From assembly GCF_001542775.1 (NCBI RefSeq), contig NZ_CP014145.1:2914001-2978000 (forward strand): a stretch of 64,000 nucleotides of DNA, read 5' to 3'. A program made the translations under genes and the position numbers. The DNA is from Microterricola viridarii. Lineage in GTDB: Bacteria; Actinomycetota; Actinomycetes; Actinomycetales; Microbacteriaceae. Shown in pieces: positions 1-8,632 of this stretch. The notes beneath the pieces are model-generated. The model saw nothing but the letters and a program-made list of their open reading frames with translations. It ran no database searches and was not told the origin of the DNA. Within the stretch, counting starts at the first letter, position 1. Each line of letters opens with the position of its first letter.

Positions 1-184
1 GACGGCCGCGGCCGATGAAGAGCCAGAGCAGCGCGCCGATCACGGGAAGAAGCAGAACGACGAGGATCCATGCGAATCGGGGGAGCCCACGGATGCGGCT
101 GCGGTCGAAGAGCGCGGCATCGACGAGCGCGTATACCGTGAGCACCACGGCCGCGACTGCGAGTCCAAACAGCAGGCGGGTCAT
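1..184 (-). CDS. PLDc_N-domain membrane protein (C-terminus cut by window edge)
   Basis: The gene reads leftward from ATG at 184 and runs off the window, leaving about 61 residues. The product starts with a hydrophobic segment (MTRLLFGLAVAAVVLTVYAL), then a short basic linker, then a second hydrophobic segment ending ALLWLFIGRGR. Two membrane helices with a terminal WLFIGR/YLIGRG-like motif are typical of the phospholipase D-nuclease N-terminal (PLDc_N) family. These are small membrane proteins of unknown biochemical role that often accompany menaquinone genes in actinobacteria. It is divergent from the DUF4229 gene at 270. The family call rests on the motif and topology only. Confidence 0.7.
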   Translation of the reverse strand, partial: MTRLLFGLAVAAVVLTVYALVDAALFDRSRIRGLPRFAWILVVLLLPVIGALLWLFIGRGR

Positions 185-257
185 GTCCCCCAGTCTAGGC
201 CGGGAAGGGTGGGAGCAAGCTGGCTGTCTGCCCGGCGGGCATCCAGCGGCATTCGCC

Positions 258-263
258 TACACT
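258..263 (+). promoter_or_regulatory. -10 element of a leaderless promoter
   Basis: TACACT ends six bases before the GTG at 270, so transcription would begin at or next to the start codon. No Shine-Dalgarno sequence lies in the gap. The same TANNNT-to-start spacing recurs before many genes in this window. Confidence 0.55.
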
Positions 264-269
264 GAAGGG

Positions 270-566
270 GTGAATAAGCGCTCCTGGATCACCTTTACCG
301 TCGTACGGCTGCTGGCCTTCTTCGTGCCGCTGCTTGTGCTGCTGTTCATGCAGGTGAACCCCTGGATCGCCACCGTGCTGGCCGCCGTGATCGGCCTCTG
401 CGTCTCCTTCATCTTCTTCCGTAAGCCGCGCGAGAACGTCGCCCGCGAGCTCTACGAGGTGCGCCACGCCGAGAAGCCGGTCGTGCGCGAGGACGACGAG
501 GCCGAGGATGCCGTGCTCGACGCGCTGGGCGAGACGCCCGCTGCGCCAGAGCAGCGTCAGAACTAG
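270..566 (+). CDS. DUF4229 domain-containing small membrane protein
   Basis: The 98-residue product begins MNKRSWITFTVVRLLAFF. It has two membrane helices (roughly residues 10-30 and 35-52), the sequence FFRKPRENVA just after the second, and an acidic cytosolic tail rich in E and D. This is the layout of the actinobacterial DUF4229 family, which is usually encoded next to menaquinone or PLDc_N genes; its function is unknown. GTG at 270 was chosen over farther upstream in-frame starts because a TACACT -10 lies six bases before it, and because the family starts immediately before the first helix. A strong hairpin follows the stop. Confidence 0.85.
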   Translation: MNKRSWITFTVVRLLAFFVPLLVLLFMQVNPWIATVLAAVIGLCVSFIFFRKPRENVARELYEVRHAEKPVVREDDEAEDAVLDALGETPAAPEQRQN

Positions 567-571
567 CAATA

Positions 572-633
572 AAACAGGAGGAGAGCCCCGCCAACCGCGT
601 ATGCGGGGCGGCGGGGCTCTCCTCCTGTTTTTT
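572..633. terminator. bidirectional intrinsic terminator
   Basis: A long G/C-rich stem is formed by AAACAGGAGGAGAGCCCCGCC and its complement around a short loop. It is flanked by an A-run on the left and a T-run on the right, so it can stop both the DUF4229 transcript and the convergent menA transcript. Confidence 0.9.
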
Positions 634-650
634 GTGCGCGGGGGCCGCGC

Positions 651-1640
651 CTAGAACGCGAACGCCGCCCCGAGGGCGAGGCCGTAGGCGAGCGCCGTGA
701 GGCTGGTCAGCTTGAGCGCCAGGATCAGCTCCGGCGCGGTCTTGGCCGTCACCGCGATGAGCGCGGCGGGCAGAGCCAGCAGCAGCACGAAGAAGGTCAG
801 CCACGCCAGCGGGTAGAACAGGGCGAAGCAGCCGGCGATCGCGAACGGCACCAGCAGGAACACGCAGAACAGCACCCGGCCGATGCGCGGCCCGACGAGC
901 ACCGCGAGGGTGCGCTTGCCCGCTGCGGTGTCGGGGGTGATGTCACGCAGGTTGTTGACCATCAGCACCGCGCAGGCGATGAGCCCGATCGCGATTCCGG
1001 AGAGCCAGCTCTCGGTGTTGACGGTTCCGGCCTGCACCCAGGCGCTGCCGCAGGTGGCGACGAGGCCGAAGAAGACGAAGACGAAGACCTCGCCGAGCCC
1101 GTAGTAGCCGTAGGGGTGCTTGCCGCCCGTGTAGAACCAGGCGGCAGCGATCGCCGCGGCCCCGACCGCGAGCAGCCACCACTGCTGGGTGATGAGCACG
1201 ATCGCGAGGCCCGACAGGGCGGCGAGTCCGAAGAAGGCGAACGAGACGATGAGCACCTGCTTGGCGGCGGCCGCCCCGGATCCGGTCAGCCGGGCCGGGC
1301 CGATGCGGTGGTCGTCGGTGCCGCGGATGCCGTCGGAGTAGTCGTTGGCGTAGTTCACCGCGATCTGCAGGCAGAGCGCGACGATGAGGCAGAGCACAGC
1401 GAGCACCGGCTCCCAGTGCCCGTTGCCGTTGGCGACGACAGCCGCCCCTGTGCCGAGCGCGACCGGCGCGACGGCCAGCGGCAGGGTGCGCAGGCGCGCC
1501 CCGGACACCCAGTCGCCCATGGTGGCGCCCTGAGCGGTGGCCGGCGCTTTCGCGCCCTTCTTCGCGCCACCGGGTCGCCCCGCGCCCGTCGGATTCAGTC
1601 GCTGTTGTTTGGGCCGCGAAGGCCGAGAGGATGCTGACAC
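651..1640 (-). CDS. menA: 1,4-dihydroxy-2-naphthoate polyprenyltransferase MenA
   Basis: MenA prenylates 1,4-dihydroxy-2-naphthoate in the membrane to give demethylmenaquinone. The product has about eight to nine hydrophobic helices and the two Asp-rich motifs of UbiA prenyltransferases: NDYSDGIRGTD after the second helix and NNLRDITPDTAAGKRT later, which bind Mg-pyrophosphate. The start is uncertain. GTG at 1640 gives 329 residues with a 40-residue basic N-terminal tail and sits directly against GGAGGT. The ATG at 1520 (MGDWVSGARLRTLPLA) matches the normal family N-terminus but lacks a clear ribosome site. It lies 9 bases after menE, the last gene of a menB-menE-menA unit. Confidence 0.93.
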   Translation of the reverse strand: MSASSRPSRPKQQRLNPTGAGRPGGAKKGAKAPATAQGATMGDWVSGARLRTLPLAVAPVALGTGAAVVANGNGHWEPVLAVLCLIVALCLQIAVNYANDYSDGIRGTDDHRIGPARLTGSGAAAAKQVLIVSFAFFGLAALSGLAIVLITQQWWLLAVGAAAIAAAWFYTGGKHPYGYYGLGEVFVFVFFGLVATCGSAWVQAGTVNTESWLSGIAIGLIACAVLMVNNLRDITPDTAAGKRTLAVLVGPRIGRVLFCVFLLVPFAIAGCFALFYPLAWLTFFVLLLALPAALIAVTAKTAPELILALKLTSLTALAYGLALGAAFAF

Positions 1641-1649
1641 ACCTCCATG

Positions 1650-3035
1650 TTAATCCCGGGTCGCCGCCCGGGTCTCTGCAACCAGCCGGGCGAGCGCGCC
1701 GCGGTCGAGCTTGCCCGACGGCAGGTGCGGCAGCTCCGTGACGGCGAGCAGCTCGCGCGGCCGGGCCGCCGGGCCGAGCGTGGAGGCCACAGCAGCACGC
1801 AGGCCCGTGAGATCGGCGTCGCCGGCATCCGCCCCCTGACGCACCACCACGATCGACTGCCCCCACTCCGGGTCTGGCACGGCGACGGCGACGGAACCCT
1901 CGAAGCCGGGCCGCGCGTGCAGCACGCGCTCGACGGCCTCAAGCGAGACCTTCTCTCCCCCGCTGATGATCACGTTGTCGGAACGGCCGAGCACCCGCAG
2001 TCGCCCGTCGACCAGCTCACCGAGGTCGCCCGTGCGGTAGCGGTGCTCGCCGCCATGGTCGGCGAAGGCGGCTGCCGTGCGCTCAATGTCGACGGTGCCG
2101 TCGGCGGCCAGGTAACCCTCGGCGAGCATCGGGCCGCTGAGCTCGATCAGGCCACCCTCAACATGCACCTCTGTACCGTGCAGCGGGACGCCGTCGTAGA
2201 CGCAGCCGCCTGCCGTCTCGGAGGATCCGTAGGTGCGGGTGACGCGAAGGCCCAGCTCGGCGGCGCGGGCGATGAGCGCCGGCGGGGTCGCCTGGCCGCC
2301 GACCAGGATGCGGTCGAAGCGCTGCGCGGCGGCGAGCACGGCGGGGTCGGACTCGGCCGCCTCGACCACGCGGGCCAGCTGGAGCGGCACCAGCGAGACG
2401 AAGCGCAGCGGCGCGTCCATCCGGGCGGCATACGCGGCGAAGACGCGCGGGTCGAAGTGCCCGGCCGGCAGGATCACCGGGTCGGTGCCGGCGACGAGGG
2501 AGCGCACCAGTACCTGCGCGCCGGCGATGTAGTGGGTGGGCAGGGCGAGCAGCCACTGGCCGGGGCCGCCGAGCGCGCCGGCGGATGCCGCGGCCGAGGC
2601 CAGCAGTGCGTCGGTGCTGAGGGCGACCCGCTTCGGCGTGCCGGTCGATCCGGAGGTCTCGATCACCAGGGCGACCCGGCGCGGCACAAGGGTTTCGACA
2701 GGCTCAACCAGCGCGACGCGCAGCGTCGCGGAAGGCGGCAGCCCAGTCCAAGGAATCCCCTGGACAGTTACCGGTGCTTGCCGGGTTTCGACAGGCTCAA
2801 CCAGCGGAGCTGTTTCGACAGGCTCAACCAACGGGGCTGTTTCGACAGGCTCACCCAGCGGGGAGCGCCGAGTGAGCCCCTCCCGTTGATTGAGCTTGGC
2901 CTGTCCTGAGCTTGTCGAAAGGTCGAAATCCGCCGCGGGCAGCACGGCGGGCCCGTCGCCAGAGAGCGCGGCGCGAAGCGCAGGCAGAACGGCGCCCGGC
3001 GCCGCGCCGTCCATCACCCGCAGTGGCCTCGTCAT
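1650..3035 (-). CDS. menE: o-succinylbenzoate-CoA ligase MenE carrying an in-frame repeat insertion
   Basis: MenE activates o-succinylbenzoate with CoA through an acyl-adenylate. The AMP-binding P-loop is seen as ETSGSTGTPKRVAL (about residues 126-139), followed by YGSSETAGG and the hinge region YRTGDLGELVDGRLRVLGRSDNVI; a C-terminal SGKLDR supplies the catalytic lysine. The 461-residue length exceeds that of short actinobacterial MenE proteins because residues about 37-116 are translated copies of an intergenic repeat (EPVET repeated four times). The frame stays open through the insertion and the domain on either side is normal, so the product may still fold with a surface loop. It lies between menB and menA on the same strand. 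Confidence 0.9.
   Translation of the reverse strand: MTRPLRVMDGAAPGAVLPALRAALSGDGPAVLPAADFDLSTSSGQAKLNQREGLTRRSPLGEPVETAPLVEPVETAPLVEPVETRQAPVTVQGIPWTGLPPSATLRVALVEPVETLVPRRVALVIETSGSTGTPKRVALSTDALLASAAASAGALGGPGQWLLALPTHYIAGAQVLVRSLVAGTDPVILPAGHFDPRVFAAYAARMDAPLRFVSLVPLQLARVVEAAESDPAVLAAAQRFDRILVGGQATPPALIARAAELGLRVTRTYGSSETAGGCVYDGVPLHGTEVHVEGGLIELSGPMLAEGYLAADGTVDIERTAAAFADHGGEHRYRTGDLGELVDGRLRVLGRSDNVIISGGEKVSLEAVERVLHARPGFEGSVAVAVPDPEWGQSIVVVRQGADAGDADLTGLRAAVASTLGPAARPRELLAVTELPHLPSGKLDRGALARLVAETRAATRD
2688..2927. repeat. dispersed palindromic repeat block inside menE
   Basis: The block holds four copies of a TTTCGACAGGCTCAACCA-like unit, a diverged inverted copy (GAGCTTGTCGAAA), and a unit of about 95 bases (2711-2807) that recurs near 27976-28072 with few differences. 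The same core is seen at 17643-17720. Elsewhere in the window these units lie only between genes; here they are translated. Confidence 0.85.
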
Positions 3036-3043
3036 TGCGGGGC

Positions 3044-3955
3044 CTAGAACTGCCAGGGGTAGGGCGACCAGTCCGGCTCGCGCTTCTCCAGGAAGGAGTC
3101 GCGGCCTTCGACGGCCTCGTCAGTACCGTAGGCCAGCCGGGTCGCCTCACCGGCGAACACCTGCTGGCCGACCAGGCCGTCGTCGACGGCGTTGAACGCG
3201 AACTTCAGCATCCGGATCGCGGTCGGCGACTTGGTGAGGATCTCCTGAGCCCACTCCAGCGCCACGACCTCCAGCTCGGCGTGCGGCACGACGGCGTTGA
3301 CGGCGCCCATCTCGTAGGCTCGCTGCGCCGAGTACTCGCGGGCCAGGAAGAAGACCTCACGGGCGTTCTTCTGGCCGATCTGCCTGGCGAAGTAGGCGCT
3401 GCCGTAGCCGGCGTCGAAGCTGCCGACGTCGGCATCCGTCTGCTTGAACTTGCCGTGCTCCGCGCTGGCGATGGTGAGGTCGCAGACAACGTGCAGCGAG
3501 TGCCCGCCGCCGGCCGCCCAACCGGGAACCACGGCGATGACGACTTTGGGCATGAACCGGATCAGGCGCTGCACCTCGAGGATGTGCAGCCGGCCGGAGC
3601 GGGCTGCGTCGATGCCGGATGCCGTCTCGCCCTCTGCGTACTTGTAACCATCTCGGCCGCGGATGCGCTGGTCGCCGCCGGAGCAGAACGCCCAGCCGCC
3701 GTCCTTCGGGCTCGGGCCGTTGCCGGTCAGCAGCACCACGCCGATGCGCGGGTTGACGCGTGCATCTTCCAGCGCCGCGTACAGTTCGTCGACGCTGCGC
3801 GGTCGGAAGGCGTTGCGCACCTCGGGGCGGTTGAAGGCGACACGCGCCACCCGGCCATCGAGGCTCTGGTGGTAGGTGATGTCACTCAGCGCCTCGAATC
3901 CGGGCACCTCGTTCCACTGGCTCGCGTCGAAGATCTCGGAAACCTGGGCAGTCAT
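3044..3955 (-). CDS. menB: 1,4-dihydroxy-2-naphthoyl-CoA synthase MenB
   Basis: MenB is a crotonase-fold enzyme that closes the naphthoate ring of o-succinylbenzoyl-CoA. The 303-residue product has the acyl-CoA oxyanion-hole motifs FCSGGDQRIRG and PGWAAGGGHSLHVVCDL, the family-specific TDADVGSFDAGYGSAYFAR stretch, and the C-terminal REPDWSPYPWQF signature that completes the neighbouring subunit's active site. Length is normal for actinobacterial MenB. It is probably the first gene of menB-menE-menA, with eight bases to menE, and is divergent from menC 36 bases away, so both halves of the pathway share one control region. Confidence 0.97.
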   Translation of the reverse strand: MTAQVSEIFDASQWNEVPGFEALSDITYHQSLDGRVARVAFNRPEVRNAFRPRSVDELYAALEDARVNPRIGVVLLTGNGPSPKDGGWAFCSGGDQRIRGRDGYKYAEGETASGIDAARSGRLHILEVQRLIRFMPKVVIAVVPGWAAGGGHSLHVVCDLTIASAEHGKFKQTDADVGSFDAGYGSAYFARQIGQKNAREVFFLAREYSAQRAYEMGAVNAVVPHAELEVVALEWAQEILTKSPTAIRMLKFAFNAVDDGLVGQQVFAGEATRLAYGTDEAVEGRDSFLEKREPDWSPYPWQF

Positions 3956-3991
3956 GCTCCCAGCCTATGACCGCGGTGACAGACTGGGCAC

Positions 3992-4996
3992 ATGACCCAG
4001 TCGCCGCTGCCGGAGCTCGCCGAGATTCTGACCCACGCCCGGGTCGTCACCCTGCCAATGGTCACCCGCTTCCGTGGCATCACGGTGCGCGAGGCCGCAC
4101 TGTTCGAGGGGCCGGAGGGCTGGACCGAATTCTCGCCGTTCGTCGAGTACGACGACGCTGAGGCCGCGAACTGGCTGCGCGCGGCGATCGACTTCGGCTG
4201 GCGGGCGGCCCCGGCGCCGCTGCGCGAGCGCATCCCCGTTAACGCCACGATTCCCGGCGTCCCAGCCGGCCAGGTGGCCGAGGTGCTGGCCCGCTTCCCC
4301 GGATGCCGCACCGCCAAGGTCAAGGTGGCCGCCGGCGACCAGACGCTCGCCGACGACGTGGCCAGGGTGCGGGCGACACGCGAGGCACTCGGCCCGGAGG
4401 GGCGCGTGCGCATCGATGCCAACGCCGGCTGGACCGTCGACGAGGCAGAGCACGCCCTGCACGCGTTGGCCGAGTTCGACCTCGAGTACGCCGAGCAGCC
4501 CTGCGCCAGCGTGGAGGAACTCGCCGAGATCCGCCGTCGCACCGCCTACATGGGCATCCCGATCGCTGCAGATGAGAGCGTGCGCCGGGCCAGCGACCCC
4601 CTCGCCGTCGCGGCGGCCGGCGCCGCGGATCTGCTCGTGATCAAGGCGCAGCCGCTCGGCGGCATCCACCGCGCGCTGGCCATCGTGCAGCAGGCGGGGC
4701 TGCCCGTCGTGGTCTCCAGCGCCCTCGACACCTCGATCGGCCTGAGCATGGGCGCCCACCTCGCGGCGAGCATTCCCGAGCTGGAATTCGACTGCGGCCT
4801 GGGCACGGCCTCCCTGCTGGCCGCCGATGTGACGCTCGAACCCCTGATTGCGGATGCCGGCTCGATCGCCGTGCGGCGGGTGCAGCCCGACGCGGCGCTG
4901 CTCGGCCGGTACGCCGCGCCCCCGGCCCGCCGCGACTGGTGGATGGCGCGCGTCGCCCGCGCCTACACGGTGCTGGAGCGCGAGCTCGCGCTGTAG
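3992..4996 (+). CDS. menC: o-succinylbenzoate synthase MenC
   Basis: MenC dehydrates SHCHC to o-succinylbenzoate and belongs to the enolase superfamily. In the 334-residue product the expected barrel residues are present: a KVK pair near 109-111, RIDANAGWT (Asp about 142), EYAEQP (Glu about 168), AADES (Asp about 194) and the second catalytic lysine in VIKAQPLGG (about 218). The N-terminal capping domain is short, as in other actinobacteria. It is divergent from menB and ends just before a long hairpin shared with the convergent ccsB gene. Other menaquinone genes (menD, menF) are not in the window. Confidence 0.95.
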   Translation: MTQSPLPELAEILTHARVVTLPMVTRFRGITVREAALFEGPEGWTEFSPFVEYDDAEAANWLRAAIDFGWRAAPAPLRERIPVNATIPGVPAGQVAEVLARFPGCRTAKVKVAAGDQTLADDVARVRATREALGPEGRVRIDANAGWTVDEAEHALHALAEFDLEYAEQPCASVEELAEIRRRTAYMGIPIAADESVRRASDPLAVAAAGAADLLVIKAQPLGGIHRALAIVQQAGLPVVVSSALDTSIGLSMGAHLAASIPELEFDCGLGTASLLAADVTLEPLIADAGSIAVRRVQPDAALLGRYAAPPARRDWWMARVARAYTVLERELAL

Positions 4997-5023
4997 CCCG
5001 CCCGCCGCCCCGCCCACGCAAAC

Positions 5024-5082
5024 ACGCCACTTCCGCATGGTCTGCGCCAGCTGAGCTGGCGCGGAGTATGCGGAAGTGGCGT
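5024..5082. terminator. long inverted repeat between menC and ccsB
   Basis: Arms ACGCCACTTCCGCAT and ATGCGGAAGTGGCGT pair perfectly, with a second nested hairpin (GCGCCAGCT and AGCTGGCGC) inside. There is no T-run, but its position between two convergent genes suggests a terminator or RNA-stabilising stem. Confidence 0.65.
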
Positions 5083-5098
5083 GAGAGCAGCTGGCGGC

Positions 5099-6136
5099 TT
5101 ACAGGCCGGAGTAGGCGTGCAGCCCCTTGAAGAAGAGATTGACGATCGTGTAGTTGAACAGGATCGCCGAGAAGCCGATGATCGAGAGCCACGCCGAGCG
5201 GGAACCGCGCCATCCGCGCGTCGCGCGAGCGTGGATGTAGCCGGCGTAGATGACCCAGATGATGAAGGTCCAGACTTCCTTGGTGTCCCAACCCCAGTAC
5301 CGGCCCCAAGCTGCCTCAGCCCAGACGGAGCCGGCCATCAGCGTGAACGTCCAGAGGATGAAGCCGACGATGTTCACCCGGTAGGCGAGGCTCTCCAGCT
5401 TGTCGGCCGGGGCCAGCGTGTCGAGGAAGCGCAGGCCGCGCGAGCGGCGCTCGAAGGGCTGGGCCATACGGCGGGTCTGCATCAGCTGCACAACAGACAG
5501 GCCGAAACCGAGTGCCATGAAGCCCATGCTGGACGTTGCCACGAAGACGTGGATGACGAGCCAGGCCGACTGCAGCGACGGCGGAAGCGGCACGACGCTG
5601 ACGTAGAAGTTCACGGTGGCCAGGCCGAGCAGCAGCACGACCATGCCGGTGACAAAGGTGCCGAGGAAGCGCAGGTCGAACTTGATGTTGACGATCAGGA
5701 ACACCGTGACCATGACCAGGGTGCCGGTCATCGCGAACTCGTACATGTTGGCCCACGGCACACGCTCCGCGGCGACGCCGCGCAGCACGGTGGCGGTGAG
5801 GTGCAGCACCCAGCCGATGACGGTGAGCGCCATGCCGACGCGCAGCGCAGGAGAGCGGCCGTAATCGACGCTGCCGAGGCCGACGCGCTTGGCCGCAGCC
5901 GTGGCGGGGGCGGGGGCGGTCAGCACGGTCGCTGAACCGGCCTGCGCACCCACAGCAGATGCCGCTGTGCTGGCTCCGGCTGACGCCTCGCGTGCGGCTT
6001 CGGCGGCCGCGGCATCCTGCACAGCGCCCACCACCGCCGAGCGCTTTGCGAGGTCTATCGAGAAGCCGATGAATGCCAACGCATACACGGCCATGGCCGA
6101 GTAGAGCGCGATGATGGAGATTTCGTCGAATGCCAC
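5099..6136 (-). CDS. ccsB: cytochrome c biogenesis protein CcsB (heme handling/export, CcsA type)
   Basis: With ResB this protein forms the System II machinery that carries heme across the membrane and attaches it to apocytochrome c. The 345-residue product is mostly membrane helices. It carries the tryptophan-rich heme-binding WWD motif as WGRYWGWDTKEVWTFIIW, with conserved histidines nearby (WVLHLTA, WLVIHVF, YIHARATRG). GTG at 6136 is taken as the start; it follows resB by four bases. A proline/alanine-rich stretch near residues 35-75 is extra to the core. It ends the operon running from about 9894, and the long hairpin at 5024-5082 lies just beyond its stop. Confidence 0.93.
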   Translation of the reverse strand: MAFDEISIIALYSAMAVYALAFIGFSIDLAKRSAVVGAVQDAAAAEAAREASAGASTAASAVGAQAGSATVLTAPAPATAAAKRVGLGSVDYGRSPALRVGMALTVIGWVLHLTATVLRGVAAERVPWANMYEFAMTGTLVMVTVFLIVNIKFDLRFLGTFVTGMVVLLLGLATVNFYVSVVPLPPSLQSAWLVIHVFVATSSMGFMALGFGLSVVQLMQTRRMAQPFERRSRGLRFLDTLAPADKLESLAYRVNIVGFILWTFTLMAGSVWAEAAWGRYWGWDTKEVWTFIIWVIYAGYIHARATRGWRGSRSAWLSIIGFSAILFNYTIVNLFFKGLHAYSGL

Positions 6137-6140
6137 GGGT

Positions 6141-7898
6141 TTACCCTAGATCGCTTGGCTCGCCAGCGCGAGCGGTGGGGGCGGATGGAGCGGACGGTGT
6201 GGAAGGATCCACGGGGTTCGAGCCGGCTCCCCCGAGCCCGTCGAAGTGTTTCTCGGCGATCGAGGCGACCGCCTCATCGAGGCCAGGGTCCTCACCGCGG
6301 GCGAGGCCGGCATACTCGATGCGCAGCGAGCCGTCGGTCTCCTCGATCGCCTTCACCCAGATGCGGCGGCGCGGGACGAACAGCGAGGTGGCCAGGCCCA
6401 GCAGCACGAGCACGGCGAAGAGCGCGACCCAGAACTGGGTCGGGTCGTGGTGGATGTCGAACGAGGCGAAGCGGTGCACGCTGTGCGAGTAGTCGGTGAC
6501 TTCCTCGCCGGCCGCCGGCGCGTTCGGGTCGACGTTGTCGAAGCTCACGCTGCCGAGGCCCCCCGGCAGTTCGGCACTCTGACCCGGCATCAACTGGATC
6601 GACTTCACACCCGTGTCGCCACGAGTGAGCTGCTTCATGGAGTCGATGTCCAGGGTGTAGACGGATGTCGGCGTGCCATCGTCGATGCCGAGGTCGCCGG
6701 AGTAGACATCGAGCGTCAGCATCGGGAACTCGAGGTCGGGGAAGCTGGAGAAGAACGGCGGCTCGCTGGCGGCCTGCGTCGGGTAGAAGAAGCCGATCAT
6801 TCCGATCTGCTCGGCCAGGCCGTCCGGCACCTTCACGACACCGAGCGAGGTCAGCTGCGCGTCCTGCGGCAGGAACGGGATCGAGTCGGTGAAGACCACA
6901 TCGCCGGCCGGGTTCTTCACCGTGATCGTCGGCGCGTAGCCGTTGCCGAGCAGGTAGACGTCGGTGCCGCCGGTGCGCAGCGGCTCGTTGACCTTGACCT
7001 GCTCCTGGGTTGGCTTCTGGCCGGGGTGCTCGATCGTGACGTTGGCGAGGAAGTCGGTCGGAGCGCCGAAGGCGTCCTGGTTCTCGGTCTCATAGACGAC
7101 CTGGAAGTTGTCCAGCGTCATCTTGTACGGGTCGAGCGAGTCCGGGTTGAAGAAACGGCCCGGGTTGAACGAGTCGAAGGCCAGCAGCGTGTTGACGAAG
7201 GTCTGCCCCTCCACGACGACGCGCTGCCCGGCGAAGCCGAAGCCGCTGCCGAAGCCGACGGTGACGAGCACCCCGACGAGCGCGGAGTGGAACACCAGGT
7301 TGCCAGTCTCGCGCAGGTAGCCGCGCTCGGCCGAGACCGAGAACTCGCGCTTGCCGCCGACCGTGCCATTGAAGAGGGCGGTGCGGTAGCCGGCCGACTT
7401 CAACTGGGAGCGTGCGGAGTCGATGGCTGATGCCGCGTCTGCCCGCTCTGCCGGAACGGTGCGCGTGGTGAAACCGGCCAACCGGGCCAGCCGCGCCGGC
7501 GTCTTCGGCGGCTTCGCCCGCAACGCCTGCAGGTGGTGCTTGGTGCGCGGGATCACACAACCGATCAGCGAGATGAAGAGCAGCAGGTAGATGCTGGAGA
7601 ACCAGACAGAGCTGTAGACATCGAAGGCCTGAACCTTGTCGAGGACGGGCGCCAGGTCGGGGTTGTTCGTGAAGTACTGGGTGACGCCGTTCGGGTCGCT
7701 CGAGCGCTGCGGCACGAGGCTGCCGGGAACGGCGGCGATGGCGAGCAGCAGCAACAGGAACAGCGCGGTGCGCATGCTGGTGAGCTGGCGCCAGAACCAG
7801 CGCAGCCAGCCGACGAAACCGAGCTGGGGCTGGTTGATCTCACCCTGCGGCGCGCGGTTCGGCGCGCCAGCGTCAACGTAATCAGATGGCCGGGACAA
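6141..7898 (-). CDS. resB: cytochrome c biogenesis protein ResB
   Basis: ResB is the partner of CcsB in System II cytochrome c assembly. The product has three helices near the N-terminus ([20 protein letters not shown] first), a large extracytoplasmic domain, and a fourth helix near the C-terminus ([24 protein letters not shown]), the standard ResB layout. TTG at 7898 was chosen because GGGGGGATCC lies upstream at ribosome-site spacing, giving 585 residues. Starting at 7964 would add 22 residues that only overlap ccdA. The TTG start overlaps the ccdA stop by 17 bases, which implies translational coupling. Confidence 0.92.
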   Translation of the reverse strand: MSRPSDYVDAGAPNRAPQGEINQPQLGFVGWLRWFWRQLTSMRTALFLLLLLAIAAVPGSLVPQRSSDPNGVTQYFTNNPDLAPVLDKVQAFDVYSSVWFSSIYLLLFISLIGCVIPRTKHHLQALRAKPPKTPARLARLAGFTTRTVPAERADAASAIDSARSQLKSAGYRTALFNGTVGGKREFSVSAERGYLRETGNLVFHSALVGVLVTVGFGSGFGFAGQRVVVEGQTFVNTLLAFDSFNPGRFFNPDSLDPYKMTLDNFQVVYETENQDAFGAPTDFLANVTIEHPGQKPTQEQVKVNEPLRTGGTDVYLLGNGYAPTITVKNPAGDVVFTDSIPFLPQDAQLTSLGVVKVPDGLAEQIGMIGFFYPTQAASEPPFFSSFPDLEFPMLTLDVYSGDLGIDDGTPTSVYTLDIDSMKQLTRGDTGVKSIQLMPGQSAELPGGLGSVSFDNVDPNAPAAGEEVTDYSHSVHRFASFDIHHDPTQFWVALFAVLVLLGLATSLFVPRRRIWVKAIEETDGSLRIEYAGLARGEDPGLDEAVASIAEKHFDGLGGAGSNPVDPSTPSAPSAPTARAGEPSDLG

Positions 7899-8628
7899 AA
7901 CTGAGGATCCCCCCTTGGAGCTGGTAGATCCACAGGGTCCAGAGACCCGAGACCATGAGTACACCGATCAGGATCAGCAGCGAGCCGCCGATGATGTTGA
8001 CGGCGCGAATGTGGCGCTTGAAGAACGCCATCGATCCGGTCACCCAGCTGAGGCCGAGCGTCACGAGGAGGAAGGGCACGCCGAGGCCGATGCAGTAGGC
8101 GAGGCCGAGGACGGCCCCGCGGCCGGCAGAGTCCGAGTCCAGGCTCAGGCTCAACACCACGGCGAGCGTCGGGCCGATGCAGGGCGTCCAGCCGAGGCCG
8201 AAAATGAGGCCGAGCAACGGGGCGCCGGCCAGACCCGTCGCCGGCTTCCAGGAGGGCTTGAATGTGCGCTGCATGAACGTGAACTGGCCGACGAAGACGA
8301 GGCCCATGAGGATCACGAACACGCCGAGCACCTGGATGATCACGGTCTCGTGGGCCTTCAGCCACACGCCCAGAGCACCGAAGAGTGCACCGTATGCCAC
8401 GAAGACCACGGTGAAGCCCAGCACGAACAGCCCGACGCCGAGCATCAGGCGGCGGCGCACAGCACGGGCCGCTGCCTCGTCATCCGGGATCTCGGTGAGC
8501 CCGCCGATGTAGCCGAGGTACCCGGGTACAAGGGGCAGCACACACGGAGAGAGGAAGGAGACCAGGCCGGCCAGAACGGCGATCGGGATCGCGAGCAGCA
8601 ACTGCCCGCTCATGACGATCTCGCCCAC
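7882..8628 (-). CDS. ccdA: cytochrome c biogenesis protein CcdA (thiol-disulfide electron carrier)
   Basis: CcdA moves reducing power from cytoplasmic thioredoxin across the membrane to TlpA/ResA-like proteins. The 248-residue product has six predicted helices and the two half-motifs that hold the redox cysteines: [14 protein letters not shown] in the first helix and [12 protein letters not shown] in the middle. GTG at 8628 follows the tlpA stop by four bases; an ATG five codons downstream is an alternative start. The order tlpA-ccdA-resB-ccsB matches the usual actinobacterial cytochrome c maturation operon. Confidence 0.94.
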   Translation of the reverse strand: MGEIVMSGQLLLAIPIAVLAGLVSFLSPCVLPLVPGYLGYIGGLTEIPDDEAAARAVRRRLMLGVGLFVLGFTVVFVAYGALFGALGVWLKAHETVIIQVLGVFVILMGLVFVGQFTFMQRTFKPSWKPATGLAGAPLLGLIFGLGWTPCIGPTLAVVLSLSLDSDSAGRGAVLGLAYCIGLGVPFLLVTLGLSWVTGSMAFFKRHIRAVNIIGGSLLILIGVLMVSGLWTLWIYQLQGGILSFVPAI

Positions 8629-8632
8629 GGTG

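Noticed and set aside
1647..2909. 420-codon open frame antisense to menE
   Set aside because: It shadows menE; its tail repeats FDRLNQR only because the dispersed repeat is open in several frames.
7899..7964. Upstream start of resB at 7964
   Set aside because: It would extend 66 bases into ccdA without a ribosome site; TTG 7898 has GGGGGGA at proper spacing.
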